This document shows, one piece after another, positions 44,756 to 53,539 of a stretch of 64,000 nucleotides of DNA (positions are counted from its first letter, which is position 1; each line of letters opens with the position of its first letter). The stretch comes from Kappaphycus alvarezii (taxonomy: Eukaryota; Rhodophyta; Florideophyceae; Gigartinales; Solieriaceae): assembly GCA_002205965.3 (NCBI GenBank), contig NADL03000633.1, positions 496,001-560,000 of the forward strand. The letters run 5' to 3'. Under the pieces are notes generated by a model that saw nothing but the letters and a program-made list of their open reading frames with translations, had not been told where the DNA came from and made no database searches. Position numbers and translations under genes: made by a program.

Positions 44756-45343
44756 ATGAACGGACTACACACTTCTCGCCCCATTTTCAAATCCTCTCAT
44801 CCTCACCTAATCATCATCTTCCCATTATTCCCTTCCGTCTCAATCAACGTAGAGGAATACCTACATCGCTTAATAAGGAAGTTCTGACGGAGCTCATTGC
44901 TCTTCACTTCGGGGAAATTGAATCACAGGAATTGGTAGGAGGGAATCGGAGGAGAAGGAAGGTAAAACAGGGGAATGCTTCGAGGAGTAGCTTTTCCCAG
45001 GTCTGGTCTATAGGATGGGAGAAGAGGAGGCCGAGGGCGACTCAGAGGAAGAAGATGAATGTCTGGGAACAAATTCGAGGAGAGGGAGAGGAAATTGATG
45101 GGTCGGTGGATGAAGAGGAGGATGTCGAACCAGGCCGTATGGAGGAGAAGGAATTGATTGGTTGGACCAGGTCGTCCCGGTCATGGACCCGGTTGGAGGG
45201 CTTCAGTTGAGCTGTATTCGTTGCAAAGAAGGATAGGCAATTGTGCGCCATGCATAGGCATGTATGGGGACTACATGGGTACACATGATGTCTTAAAGGA
45301 AGTGCAAGGATCCGATCTTGAAAATGAAGATTTAGAGGAGTAG
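44756..45343 (+). pseudogene. LTR-borne acidic protein, copy 5 (frameshifts)
   Basis: ATG at 44,756 gives MNGLHTSRPIFKSS and then VEEYLHRLIRKF, the counterpart of EDYLRRQTEEKIIEFVRKLF, before a stop. Other frames give GEEEAEGDSEEEDECLG, DWLDQVVPVMDPVGG and finally MYGDYMGTHDVLKEVQGSDL...EDLEE, the family C-terminus. Several frame changes show it is not functional as read. The DNA transposon at 45,466 inserted in its 3' flank, which resumes at 49,603. Confidence 0.6.
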
Positions 45344-45465
45344 ATTCATATAGTTTCGTTCAAGAATCTTCTGTCAAACTATTTGCATCGACATGAAATC
45401 TTTCCCTATTTTTCTGTTATTTGTTGTAGTTTCATAGAGATTTTATTTTCGAAGAAAGGTCTATA

Positions 45466-45500
45466 TCCCTAATGCTTTTCTTGATCCATATACTGATCAC
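45466..45500 (+). repeat. Left terminal inverted repeat
   Basis: TCCCTAATGC...TTGATCCATATACTGATCA, matching the right end 49,559-49,598 inverted. Confidence 0.85.
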
Positions 45501-45536
45501 AACCTATTTTTGGATTTTAGCCGTTACACGTCCAGG

Positions 45537-45552
45537 GATCAGTATACTGATC
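45537..45552. repeat. Left subterminal palindrome
   Basis: GATCAGTATACTGATC, a perfect palindrome. The same 16 bases occur at 49,357-49,372 near the other end. A related imperfect version lies in each terminal repeat. Likely transposase binding sites. Confidence 0.8.
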
Positions 45553-45815
45553 AGTAGAGGCTTAGAATAAAGGTGCTTTGACCACACTTCTTGCCTGTAA
45601 AAATTGCTTTAATCTAATTGGTGCAATCTCCACAAGAATCGCCTGGCTCTCAGCTGCCCGCCGCATGTTCAAGAACTGAAATCCGTCAACTGCTTAACAA
45701 GATACGGCGGCTTGTCCGCACTGCCTCCTGTGCCCTTTGCCCCACCTTCGCAGATCGCCGTTGAGCGCTTCCCCGCGTCCGTGTTCGTCCCCTTACCCTC
45801 CGCTCGTCCTCTGAC

Positions 45816-47670
45816 ATGCCCAAACGCCCGAGCATGGCGACGGTGACTGACGCTCCTGCGCCCTTCGCCGCTGGAGACTCGTCAACTGTGGACGACAATC
45901 TCGGTGTTGCTCCTGTTCCCTCGCGTGCTCCTGCGCCATCCAATCTGGCTGCAGCTGGTCCGAACCCAGCCGCGGGTCTAAGATGCGGGCGTGCTGGGCC
46001 GTCAGAAGGTCCCACTGGCAGAAGCGCTTCTGTCGGTGGCGCGCGAATCGACATGTCCGCCGACGGTACGCCTACGGGGACAGCGACAGCAGGTCCCGGA
46101 CGCGAAGTGAGAAGGGGACGCGGGAGGGGAAGGGGTGCATCTACAAGAGGTCGAGGGCGTGACAGAGGTCGTGGTAGGGGTCGTGGGGCGGATTCTGCTC
46201 GTGCGTCTCGTACCTGGGGAGATCCTAGTGAGGGATGGCATCTCAGCTCCTCGAAATGCCTGTCGGTGAAGCTCGAACAAGTCTTTGCTGACAAAGTCTT
46301 ACATGACCGCGCTCGGCTGCTTGTCAAGACTGCGGTCGACAAGATGAAGCTAGAGTGTGCGGTACGGGACGTTGCACCAAATAGAAGTGGATTTGTCGTT
46401 TTATTGATGAACAGGGTTCTCATTCGGCTTACGGAGTGGCTCAACGAGCTTATCAGACTACGGGAACATGAGGTTGGAGTCATCAGGCTGTCTGACATGT
46501 ATCGTTATGTTGCGGTTCTGCTTCTATCGCACACAACCGGCTTCAGATTTGGCAAAGCCGTTGATGTTCTACGCTAGTCTGGGAGTGCACCGCCGTCTGT
46601 TGATAAGGTCAGATTTATATCTGACAACATCTTGGCCTTCTCCGCCACAGGGCGTGGCCGAGACGGCCAAATGGAGTGGAATGCGCAACGCGACCAGACG
46701 CAACAGTTGGGGGAGTTTGAGCATTTATCGTTCAGGGACACCAAGAAGATGTTTTTTGTGCCTCTGCACCTCCTCGCAACGTTGGACGACGATCTTTATG
46801 GTACGCGCGCCGCTGAATTTCAGGTCAAGATGCATAGCGCTAGAAAGGCAGACAAGGAAGGCCACTCTGCGGATGCCGTAGCTGATGCTCTTTTGAGAAT
46901 TGTGCGGGCTCTCCGGTTCCGTCGCCGCGGAGAGTCACAGCTCCTGTCTGTTCGCCGTTTATTTGAGGTGCTTACGGAAGGTCGTGGTGAGGGCGCAACA
47001 AACTCCTGCATAGTCACGGCAGACAGGGTTACGGCAAAGGGGCGTTCATGGAGCTTCTCACTGAGTTTGGATTCAGCTCAGTCTTTTTCATGCCCGACCA
47101 CCTCCTGCGTGTGCATCCATTTGTCGCGTCTTCTTACCTCAACCCCAGCAGGGCTGATGAGGAGGAGGAGCTGGGCGATGAGGAAACGGCAGGAGATGGC
47201 GCGGAATGAGGGGATGTCGGGAACGATGTACATGTATCCACGCTGCAGTTGGACCGGCCGCGAGGGTTTGTTGTTGAAGACACCCCGCAACTTGCACCGG
47301 AAGCGTTTCTTGCGACCAAAACTGTGGGGTCATCTGCGGCCTCAATACTCAGGCAGAAGAGAGCTACCGCCGTTGCGGTTCGCTAGCAGGGGACTGAGAA
47401 GTTCGCGAAGGTTCTCAGGTTTATATACACTGTGCCGACCCCAGTGCAGGAGAGCTTGAATACATGGGTAGCCGTGCCCAGAGCGAACGTATCCTTCAAC
47501 AAGGTTTTGTACACGAGGAGACCAAGCGAAGGGCCTCATGTCGTCGGACTGAAGGGCACTTTGGAAGATGTAGTTTCGTCGAACTGCAGACCCCTGACTA
47601 TAGGCCAGAGATGTGCGGACTGGTTCGTCCTCCGCCAGTTCAGAGTTACGGGCACGAGGCGCGGTCAGCA
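45816..47670 (+). pseudogene. Transposase N-terminus and DDE-like core
   Basis: After an Ala/Pro-rich start there is a basic RGRGRGRG tract (~100-127), a helical region, and one in-frame TAG at 46,575. The same frame continues with FVPLHLLATLDDDLYGTRAA, FQVKMHSARKADKEGHSADA and IVTADR. A one-base shift at about 47,027 restores GYGKGAFMELLTEFGF and VFFMPDHLL. The LDDD and TADRGYGK motifs look like the first two acidic residues of an RNase H-fold transposase of the piggyBac/IS4-like group; the assignment is tentative. Then come KFAKVLRFIYTVP and CADWFVLRQFRV. There are two further in-frame stops (about 47,200 and 47,390). This part would bind the ends and cut DNA. Confidence 0.65.
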
Positions 47671-48252
47671 TTGGGTATTGACGGCCCTGGTAAAGAAAAG
47701 ACAATGGAAGAGTGATTCAAGGCTTTATTTGATGGATGGTTTTCCTCCAAGCAGTCTATGGAGGCGATGATGCGCAGATCCGCCAACGAATGCGCTGCAT
47801 TGTCTGCTTTTCGTGGCCTTTCTTTCGTGGAAGATGTGTTCGAGGCAGGGCTTTTGGGGCGCAGAGACGCCCCTTACCTCGCCTGCTCGCTGGACGGCGT
47901 AGCTCTCCTCAAGAAGGCTGCCCTGCCGCTCTTTAACTCTGCTACGCACGCCGACACCGCGGGGTCTGATAATACCCTTGTCTTGGCTACGATTGAGATT
48001 AAGACGCGTATTGCTGCGTCAACGCTCGGACAAAGCATTGCACTTTCGACTTCGGAACCCGTCGAATGTGAAATAGGAGACTCGACGTTTCGCAGATACG
48101 TCCCGAAAGAGCACACGGCTCAAATTATGCATCAGCTCGTGGTGTTGGGCTCAGCTATGCCGTTTATGTCGCCGCTGCCGAAACCGGCATTCTCTACATC
48201 GTTGTTATTCGCTGTCCAGGTTCCGTGCAGCAGCTCTGTTATGAGACTGTGA
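47670..48252 (+). pseudogene. PD-(D/E)XK (YqaJ-like) nuclease module within the transposase
   Basis: In the frame following the core, after a TGA near 47,713, the reading gives MRRSANECAALSAFRGLSF, YLACSLDGVALL and ATIEIKTRIAAST. This is the Glu (NE), Asp (LDG) and E-x-K order of lambda-exonuclease/YqaJ-type PD-(D/E)XK nucleases, with the expected spacing. It continues into QIMHQLVVLG and, in a shifted frame, TGILYIVVIRCP, the typical strand after the active site. Such enzymes resect or cut DNA in recombination. It lies between the transposase core and its C-terminal part, so it appears fused or inserted rather than a separate gene. Confidence 0.75.
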
Positions 48253-49279
48253 AGTCCCTTGCTGCACCACTCGTCGAGTTGGCTCATGATAAAAATGGTG
48301 CAATCCCTGCCTTTGTACCGAAAGCGCTGCACGCCACGGTAACATCACGTCTCAACTTTTGGCGCATCATTAACGGGCATATCAGAGCTAGTAGACCCTT
48401 CCTCCCCTTGAAGCTCTTTAAACATGCTGCGCAATCCTTCTATTCTAAAACAAAGGTATACTGCGCAGTGCTACATCCCACTTTAAATGGGAACAGAATA
48501 TCGTGTCACAGGTTCTCAATACGGTCGCGATTAATGGTTTCTTCGCGTGGCGGATGTTTCAAAGGCAGGACCTTTTGGAGTCCAAAGAGACGTTCAAGTG
48601 CCTGGACAACTACCGCAATGCATTGAACAAGGTTCAAGAAACGGCAGATTTTATGTATGATGTCTCTAAGGAACTGCTTTCCTACGCTGAGTGTTTAACG
48701 ATACAAGAAGGACAGCACGAAGCTGTAGAGCAAGAAGGAATACCGAGGAGGGAGGCAGAGAGGCTCATTGAGATAGCGAAAGCGCGACGTAGGAAGCGCA
48801 TCATGTTCTTCAACAGCGCAGAGGGCTTTAAGCTCCGTTTTGTCGTCCCCGGCCACATTCCAAAGCAAGGTACAGTATTGTACTGCGTTTTATGCAGGCA
48901 ACACAAAGGTGAGTGGCGTGGACATCGCTTAACCTACTCTTGTCCCGTTTGTAGCGTTCAGCTGTGCATCCGTACGTATCCAGGGCTAAGGAAAAGCTGC
49001 TGGAGTCTGTGGCATTCTACAAAGGCCTTAAGGCTGCGAAAAACGCCTCGCCTTACGGGAAGCGCTGCTTGCGAGACGGACGCCGAGGCGTATGACGAAG
49101 CCAGGAGACAAAATGAGGAAGACAGTACACCGGTGAGTACTCCCGCCGCTGAGCGGGAGAATTCTACGACTCCCAGACGCGCTTCAAAGCGTCTTCTGGA
49201 TAGAACATTTGCGTCAACACCACCTTCCGGTGTTGAAAGCCCGTCGGCAGGGCCTTGCCGGAGGCAGCGGCGAAAGTAA
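48253..49279 (+). pseudogene. Transposase C-terminal part with zinc finger
   Basis: VKSLAAPLVELAHDKNGAIP and RLNFWRIINGHIR lead, after a shift near 48,460, to NIVSQVLNTVAINGFFAWRM, like the final helical part of DDE transposases. The last open frame (48,503-49,279) contains a cysteine-rich finger YCVLC...RLTYSCPVC, LCIRTYPGLRKSCWSLWH. The C..C/C..C/C..H pattern recalls the C-terminal finger of piggyBac-like transposases, which contacts DNA ends. A Ser/Thr/Arg-rich tail follows to 49,279. The stop is about 320 bases before the right end. Confidence 0.65.
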
Positions 49280-49356
49280 ACATGTAGCGGAGTGCCGTAG
49301 AGGGGCTTCAGAACAGCGCCTGGGATGTCTGTAGCGCCCTTTCTCGTAAATACAGT

Positions 49357-49372
49357 GATCAGTATACTGATC
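49357..49372. repeat. Right subterminal palindrome
   Basis: GATCAGTATACTGATC, identical to the left subterminal copy, giving two related sites per end. Confidence 0.8.
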
Positions 49373-49558
49373 AAAACGCCTTTTTCACCCCTCCAGAAAG
49401 GTGCCTGGCGACTCAATTTCGGCACCTTGTTGCGTCGTTTTTACTGCATCACTTCAGGCGAAACTTCGGGAGAAGACGTGGACAAACACCTTCTATTCGC
49501 ATATGTCCTCGATACTAGCGAGCGCTGCTTTGATGCGAACTACTGCACTCCTGAATTC

Positions 49559-49598
49559 TCTGATCAGTATATGGATCAATAAATCATGGCATTAGGGA
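49559..49598 (-). repeat. Right terminal inverted repeat
   Basis: The reverse complement starts TCCCTAATGCCATGA and continues TTGATCCATATACTGATCA. Confidence 0.85.
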
Positions 49599-49602
49599 TA
49601 TA

Positions 49603-49870
49603 AAGCTGAATAAAATGATTCCTCTATGAGAGGGAAAGTAGGATGGATGCCAATTTTAAACCAAAAAAATTCAATAAGTTTCCTACCCTACAAGCGAGGT
49701 CGTATAGCCTGCCCCTTTACAACCATTTACTAGCACTGTCACTCAGTTTTCATGTCCACTCCTATCCGCAGTCAGTTAACGTCTATCGCAGCACTGTAGT
49801 CGCTCTCAACAACTCTCACCTCAGGTAGTCAGTGGTTCCCTTTTCCGTTGAAGCCATTTTTACCTTATCG
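49603..49870 (+). repeat. LTR-like 3' flank of acidic ORF copy 5, after the transposon
   Basis: Matches 36,345-36,600, which follows copy 4 without interruption, so it is the continuation of the unit broken by the DNA transposon. Confidence 0.65.
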
Positions 49871-50158
49871 CCAAGGACGCGAAAAACCAATCTCTTAGGA
49901 TCGAGTTCACCTCCGCAAAAAAAACATCGCGGCCGCGGTGTTCTTTGTTTATAGCTCATCCTCTATCAAGCTTTGTAGGACCTCGCTCCTTGCTGCTATT
50001 AAGGAGCTGGATCACACGGAGCAGCAACAGGGGCTCATCTGAAGTGGTGGACCTCTTACCTGCCGTCAAAGATTATCCCGTTCAGTGTAACTAGCTCACA
50101 AAAAACACCATCGCAAAAAAACGTTGACGTGCGTAATCCATGAGGCAGCACAAAAAAA

Positions 50159-50198
50159 TCGAATCCCCAAGAGAAACGATTTTCTTTCGGGGATTCGA
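50159..50198. other. Strong 40-base hairpin
   Basis: TCGAATCCCC and GGGGATTCGA form a perfect 10-base stem extended by a partly paired AAGAGAAA/TTTCTTTC stretch around a short CGAT loop. No neighbouring gene is recognised. The surrounding 49,871-50,330 has no coding signal. Confidence 0.65.
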
Positions 50199-50373
50199 GG
50201 AGGCAGGTGGAAAGTTTTGAGTGTCCTTAATGTTGTAAGATACAGTCGATCTATCCTAAGGTATTCCTGGGAAGGTTATCCGCATTTATAGCCCTCCCGG
50301 GTGCTATAGAATGGGTGTACTGTCCCTCATGCTTCGAACTCCAGACAAGCATTGAACATCGAACATTCTCAGT

Positions 50374-51130
50374 GTGGCTTCAATACTACTGCCAAGTCCT
50401 ACTTTTCACCCTGACACACCATGCCCAAGAAGGAATTACTTGGAAAAACTCGATATAAATGGCGATAACCACATGCACTGCTTGCATGGAGCCCACAGGA
50501 TAAACTGGCTTAATCGCCAAGTCACGCTTCTTGCAAAAGACATGGCCGGAGCTGCGCGTCATCCGGTCATAGGACCTTGCCATGGCCTTCACCGCACAAG
50601 CGTGGACATCCAAGCAACTGGAAGCAGCGCAGGGACCGACTTTTTTATGTCACCTTCGGGAGTCCAGTCGCTCCCCCAACATGAGAGTGAGGGCCTTCAA
50701 CCCGATGTCCTCTCTGAATGCGGCGTGAAATGCGAAGAAGAGATGATGTCAATCTTTTACCGCGACCTCCAATACAGGTAGGCCAGTGCCTGTGCCTATC
50801 TCTAATCTTGGAGCTAAGCATCAGGATGCATGAGCAGTGCTAAAATTACGTGGAAACGAACGTGGCCGTGAGGCCAATGGAGATGCACGGAAAGGTTCGG
50901 GGGGTTGATGCAAAGGCACGCTGCCGCAGCCGTCATGTCCAATGCGGCCCGCTTGATGGCTGGCCTAAAGGTGGCCTTTTAGAGGGCGTAGGTACTCCCC
51001 AATTACTGCGTCAGCATACCGTTTTGAGTCGATTATGCATGTCTGGAAAGCTTTAAAATTGATGGAATGTTTCTTCCGTGAGTAAAAAGCACCCAAACCT
51101 TCGGGCCTCCACTTTGTGGTTGTCTGTAAC
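50374..51130 (+). mobile_element. Family B non-LTR element, endonuclease and 3' end
   Basis: LDINGDNHMHC followed by RQVTLLAKDMAGAARHPVIG, VDIQATGSSAGTDFFMSPSG gives the zinc finger and restriction-like endonuclease region of R2/R4-type elements (the usual R.PDI...G...DF). Then come PVPISNLGAKHQDA and the family B tail to about 51,110. The frame is open from 50,374 to 50,781, then broken. It links the endonuclease domain to the family B C-terminus seen alone elsewhere. Confidence 0.7.
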
Positions 51131-51381
51131 ACTTTACGATAGATCGAATATGCCTCCCAAGGGTAAAACATTCAAACCTTTCCCTTCACCAAACTATAGT
51201 GGTCTTCTCTAACGCTGCCTGTTTATCATCTGGTCTCTCCAAGTCTTTCTAGAAAGAGTGAAGACTCAACGCCTTCCTCACAAACTCCCCAGTTCTCAAG
51301 CCTTCGATCTCTCACAAGAAACATACCACCTATAATCCCGTTCACCAGATCTGGAAGTCTATAGTAGCTTCAGATGGAGTC

Positions 51382-52098
51382 TGATAGGGGTAAATCGTCG
51401 GGAGAAGAGATACTTAGAACCAACTACCCCAAGACGGAGGTGTTGCGAGCGACAAAAGTGCTACCGTGGTATAGTTGAACAAATAAAAAGCAGTGTATAT
51501 GGGAGAGAGTTGAGAGGGCTACAAGCAAGTATAAAAGGGGCAGGTCTACCACTGATGCTCTGCGACAGCTTAGGAAAAAGTTTTCTAGGGTTGAAGTTGA
51601 CTCTCAACTTCCTACTACTCGGAGCTTGACCTGAAGTTGTCTGCCAACTTGCTTGACCTCTCAAGGAGGAAGCACTTTACTCAGCTTATATAGACCTTTC
51701 GGCTAATCCTAAAGTCTCAATCAAACATACTAAATACCATAAAACGCATTCACGGGAATCGTGTGAACCAGAGAGACCATTAGAAGATATTTCCTCAAGG
51801 TAAATATCTAGGTGCCATACCCATGCCAGCCACCCATCGGCCAGGGGTGGGAATTGATGTGGCCATTATATAGACCTTTCAGAGTCACTCGTAGTATCAC
51901 CCACAACCTAGAACTGTACTGACATCCACTATGACAGCGTGTCCTAAAATAAAAAATCAACCGATGAATTTGCCACACTCACCCAAATTAAAAATATCTT
52001 GCAAATTCAAAAACTGTAAAAATATCTTCCCAGTTCCAATACTGTATACAATTATGGTCCTCATCTAAATTTTTTCGTGTGCGAATTTGCGCACATCA
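51382..52098 (-). repeat. 3' LTR of the gypsy element
   Basis: 717 bases. Its last ~410 bases match the 3' segments of the acidic-ORF units. TATA-like TATATAAG (51,685-51,692) and TATATAAT (51,865-51,872) lie in a repeated GAAAGGTCTATATAA context, so the core promoter may be duplicated. Confidence 0.95.
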
Positions 52099-52111
52099 CG
52101 CCCTCCCGCTC
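52099..52111 (-). other. Polypurine tract of the gypsy element
   Basis: GAGCGGGAGGGCG on the minus strand abuts the 3' LTR. Confidence 0.6.
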
Positions 52112-52131
52112 AAGACGAACGTCCCGGCTCG

Positions 52132-52614
52132 TCACTGCTCTTGTTGTTCTTGTGGGAGTTCTATCCATTCATCAGGGAGAGTATAGGGTTCACTATAAGG
52201 ATATGGTAGTAGCTCATTTCCAATATGATGAGAGAGTGTGTACCGTGCGATGACCGGCTCATCTCCTTGGTCAAGAGTTTCGTAGATTCGGCGTATGGTT
52301 TCATAGTGTTCTCTAATGAGCTCCTCCCGTTTCACTTCTCCAAACCTTCCAAATGTGAGGTAGTAAACGTAGTATGCAAACTTTTCTGGCAACGGGTCCA
52401 GAAACGGGTATCTGAAGGAGAAAAAAACTCGCAACATAAGGACTGAGTCCTCACGAGTAAGGTGCGCCCCGTGAATGGTCTGGAAGCACATGCAAATACT
52501 AATGGCAAAAAAGGAAATTACTTCTGCTTCTCGAGGGTCCTCTGTCATTTCGCGAAGCCAACGTCTAATTGGTAGCCGTCCAATAATTAAGGATGCATAG
52601 TTTCCCCTGGGAGA
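52132..52614 (-). CDS. Extra domain B, paralogue of domain A
   Basis: Directly after the TAG that ends the domain A frame and in the same frame. An ATG occurs at 52,548 (138 codons); without it the reading begins SPRGNYASLIIGRLPIRRWL. FFAISICMCFQTIHGAHLTR, LMLRVFFSFRYPF, YYVYYLTFGRFGEV and LLPYPYSEPYTLPDEW align along their length with domain A: ICxCFxT..G, RVxFSF, PExxxYxYYxxxGRxG and PYPxxEPYxxP. It ends in a Gln/Glu tail 34 bases before the LTR. It may be reached by stop readthrough or be a separate ORF. No known family is recognised. Confidence 0.75.
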   Translation of the reverse strand, partial: SPRGNYASLIIGRLPIRRWLREMTEDPREAEVISFFAISICMCFQTIHGAHLTREDSVLMLRVFFSFRYPFLDPLPEKFAYYVYYLTFGRFGEVKREELIREHYETIRRIYETLDQGDEPVIARYTLSHHIGNELLPYPYSEPYTLPDEWIELPQEQQEQ

Positions 52615-53532
52615 CTAGGCGGTGTTTGAGGCGATCTTCTTGGCGATCTTCCTCGCTGCTCCCGACGCCTTGCCCTCTTCGATGATCCGCCCGATCACTT
52701 GATGGTCCAGCCGTATCATCATCACGGCTCGGGAGGATCTGGTCTTCGCTGAGGTTGTGTTTCTGAGCGGAGCAACGTAAGGTTCCCATAGAGGATACGG
52801 GACCAGTCGATATTCCATATCAGGGGGCAAGCTGTAACCTCTCAGTCGCACATCTTGGTTGTTCTTGAGAAATACGTAAACTGGACGGATAATGTTCAGA
52901 TATGTTTGCGACAAGTCTCCGATAGCTACCATTCCATACCTTCCTATAGAGTAATGATATATGACTTCCACAAACTCTGGACCTGCTTCCGTGAACCTTC
53001 CGTTTTGGAATGAGAATAGAACTCTGATCAATAGTCGGAAATCTTCTTGAGGTAGCAATGGTCCGTTCAACGTACGAAAACATAGGCATATATTAATGTA
53101 GAAATGGATGATTACGTGGAGTTCGTAGTAGTCACGCGTAATCGAGATGATCCATTCCCAGGCCCTTTTTCCTCCCATAGGAATCATTCTATAGTTAAAG
53201 ATGAGTATGCCTCGTGGTTGCGCATAGTCCTGTGTGAGAAGGAATTCTTCAGGCCTCTGATGGTAAGGGACCAGACGACGTGCATGGATTGCCCTCCTTG
53301 ATCTCTTCCCTGAGCTTGAACAGAGCTTATAATGCGGGTGTCTTTCCTCCGTGACGATGCAAGGGTTCGAGTACTTTGTTTGGAAAGCCGGCCACTTCAC
53401 AGCCTGTTGCATTGCTTTTCCGTGTGCTACAAGTACTTTAGAGCCGACTGAGAAAGTTTGGACTGGAGGCTCTTCATCCTTATTTCTTGTCTGTGTTAGC
53501 GCGCGGTGTGATCTCCAGCTTTCGGTGGCCAT
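52615..53532 (-). CDS. Integrase C-terminus fused to extra domain A
   Basis: A 305-residue frame. Residues ~25-95 are the SH3-like integrase end (VQTFSVGSKVLVAHGKAM, then IHARRLVPYHQR). No chromodomain follows. Instead there is an uncharacterised domain at ~135-250 with FYINICLCFRTLNGPLLPQE, LIRVLFSFQNG, IYHYSIGRYG and YPLWEPYVAP, then a basic tail. The same domain recurs in the next ORF. It ends with a TAG at 52,615-52,617; the downstream frame stays open for 160 codons. The function of the extra domain is unknown. Its place matches where env or other late genes lie in some Ty3/gypsy elements, but it has no signal peptide or membrane segment. Confidence 0.8.
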   Translation of the reverse strand: MATESWRSHRALTQTRNKDEEPPVQTFSVGSKVLVAHGKAMQQAVKWPAFQTKYSNPCIVTEERHPHYKLCSSSGKRSRRAIHARRLVPYHQRPEEFLLTQDYAQPRGILIFNYRMIPMGGKRAWEWIISITRDYYELHVIIHFYINICLCFRTLNGPLLPQEDFRLLIRVLFSFQNGRFTEAGPEFVEVIYHYSIGRYGMVAIGDLSQTYLNIIRPVYVFLKNNQDVRLRGYSLPPDMEYRLVPYPLWEPYVAPLRNTTSAKTRSSRAVMMIRLDHQVIGRIIEEGKASGAARKIAKKIASNTA

Positions 53533-53539
53533 AGTTCGA

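Larger units (their letters stand above)
45466..49598 (+). mobile_element. DNA transposon encoding a transposase-nuclease protein
   Basis: Ends are TCCCTAATGC and its complement GCATTAGGGA. A second inverted block (TTGATCCATATACTGATCA) lies about 10-20 bases further in. TATA flanks both ends (45,462-45,465 and 49,599-49,602), although the exact target duplication is ambiguous because it is palindromic. The flanks join to match the paralogous uninterrupted sequence at 36.3 kb. Length is 4,133 bases. The interior is GC-rich and codes for one long protein across a few stops and frameshifts. Confidence 0.85.

Noticed and set aside
45686-46498. 270-codon minus-strand frame opposite the transposase start
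   Set aside because: It is an Arg/Ser/Pro-rich mirror of the GC-rich RGRG tract; the plus strand carries the recognisable protein.
52615-53532. Chromodomain after the gypsy integrase
   Set aside because: The residues after the integrase SH3-like part do not show the aromatic cage pattern and instead match domain B of the same element.
52132-53532. Envelope-like gene in the gypsy element
   Set aside because: No signal peptide, no transmembrane anchor and no cleavage site in either extra domain.
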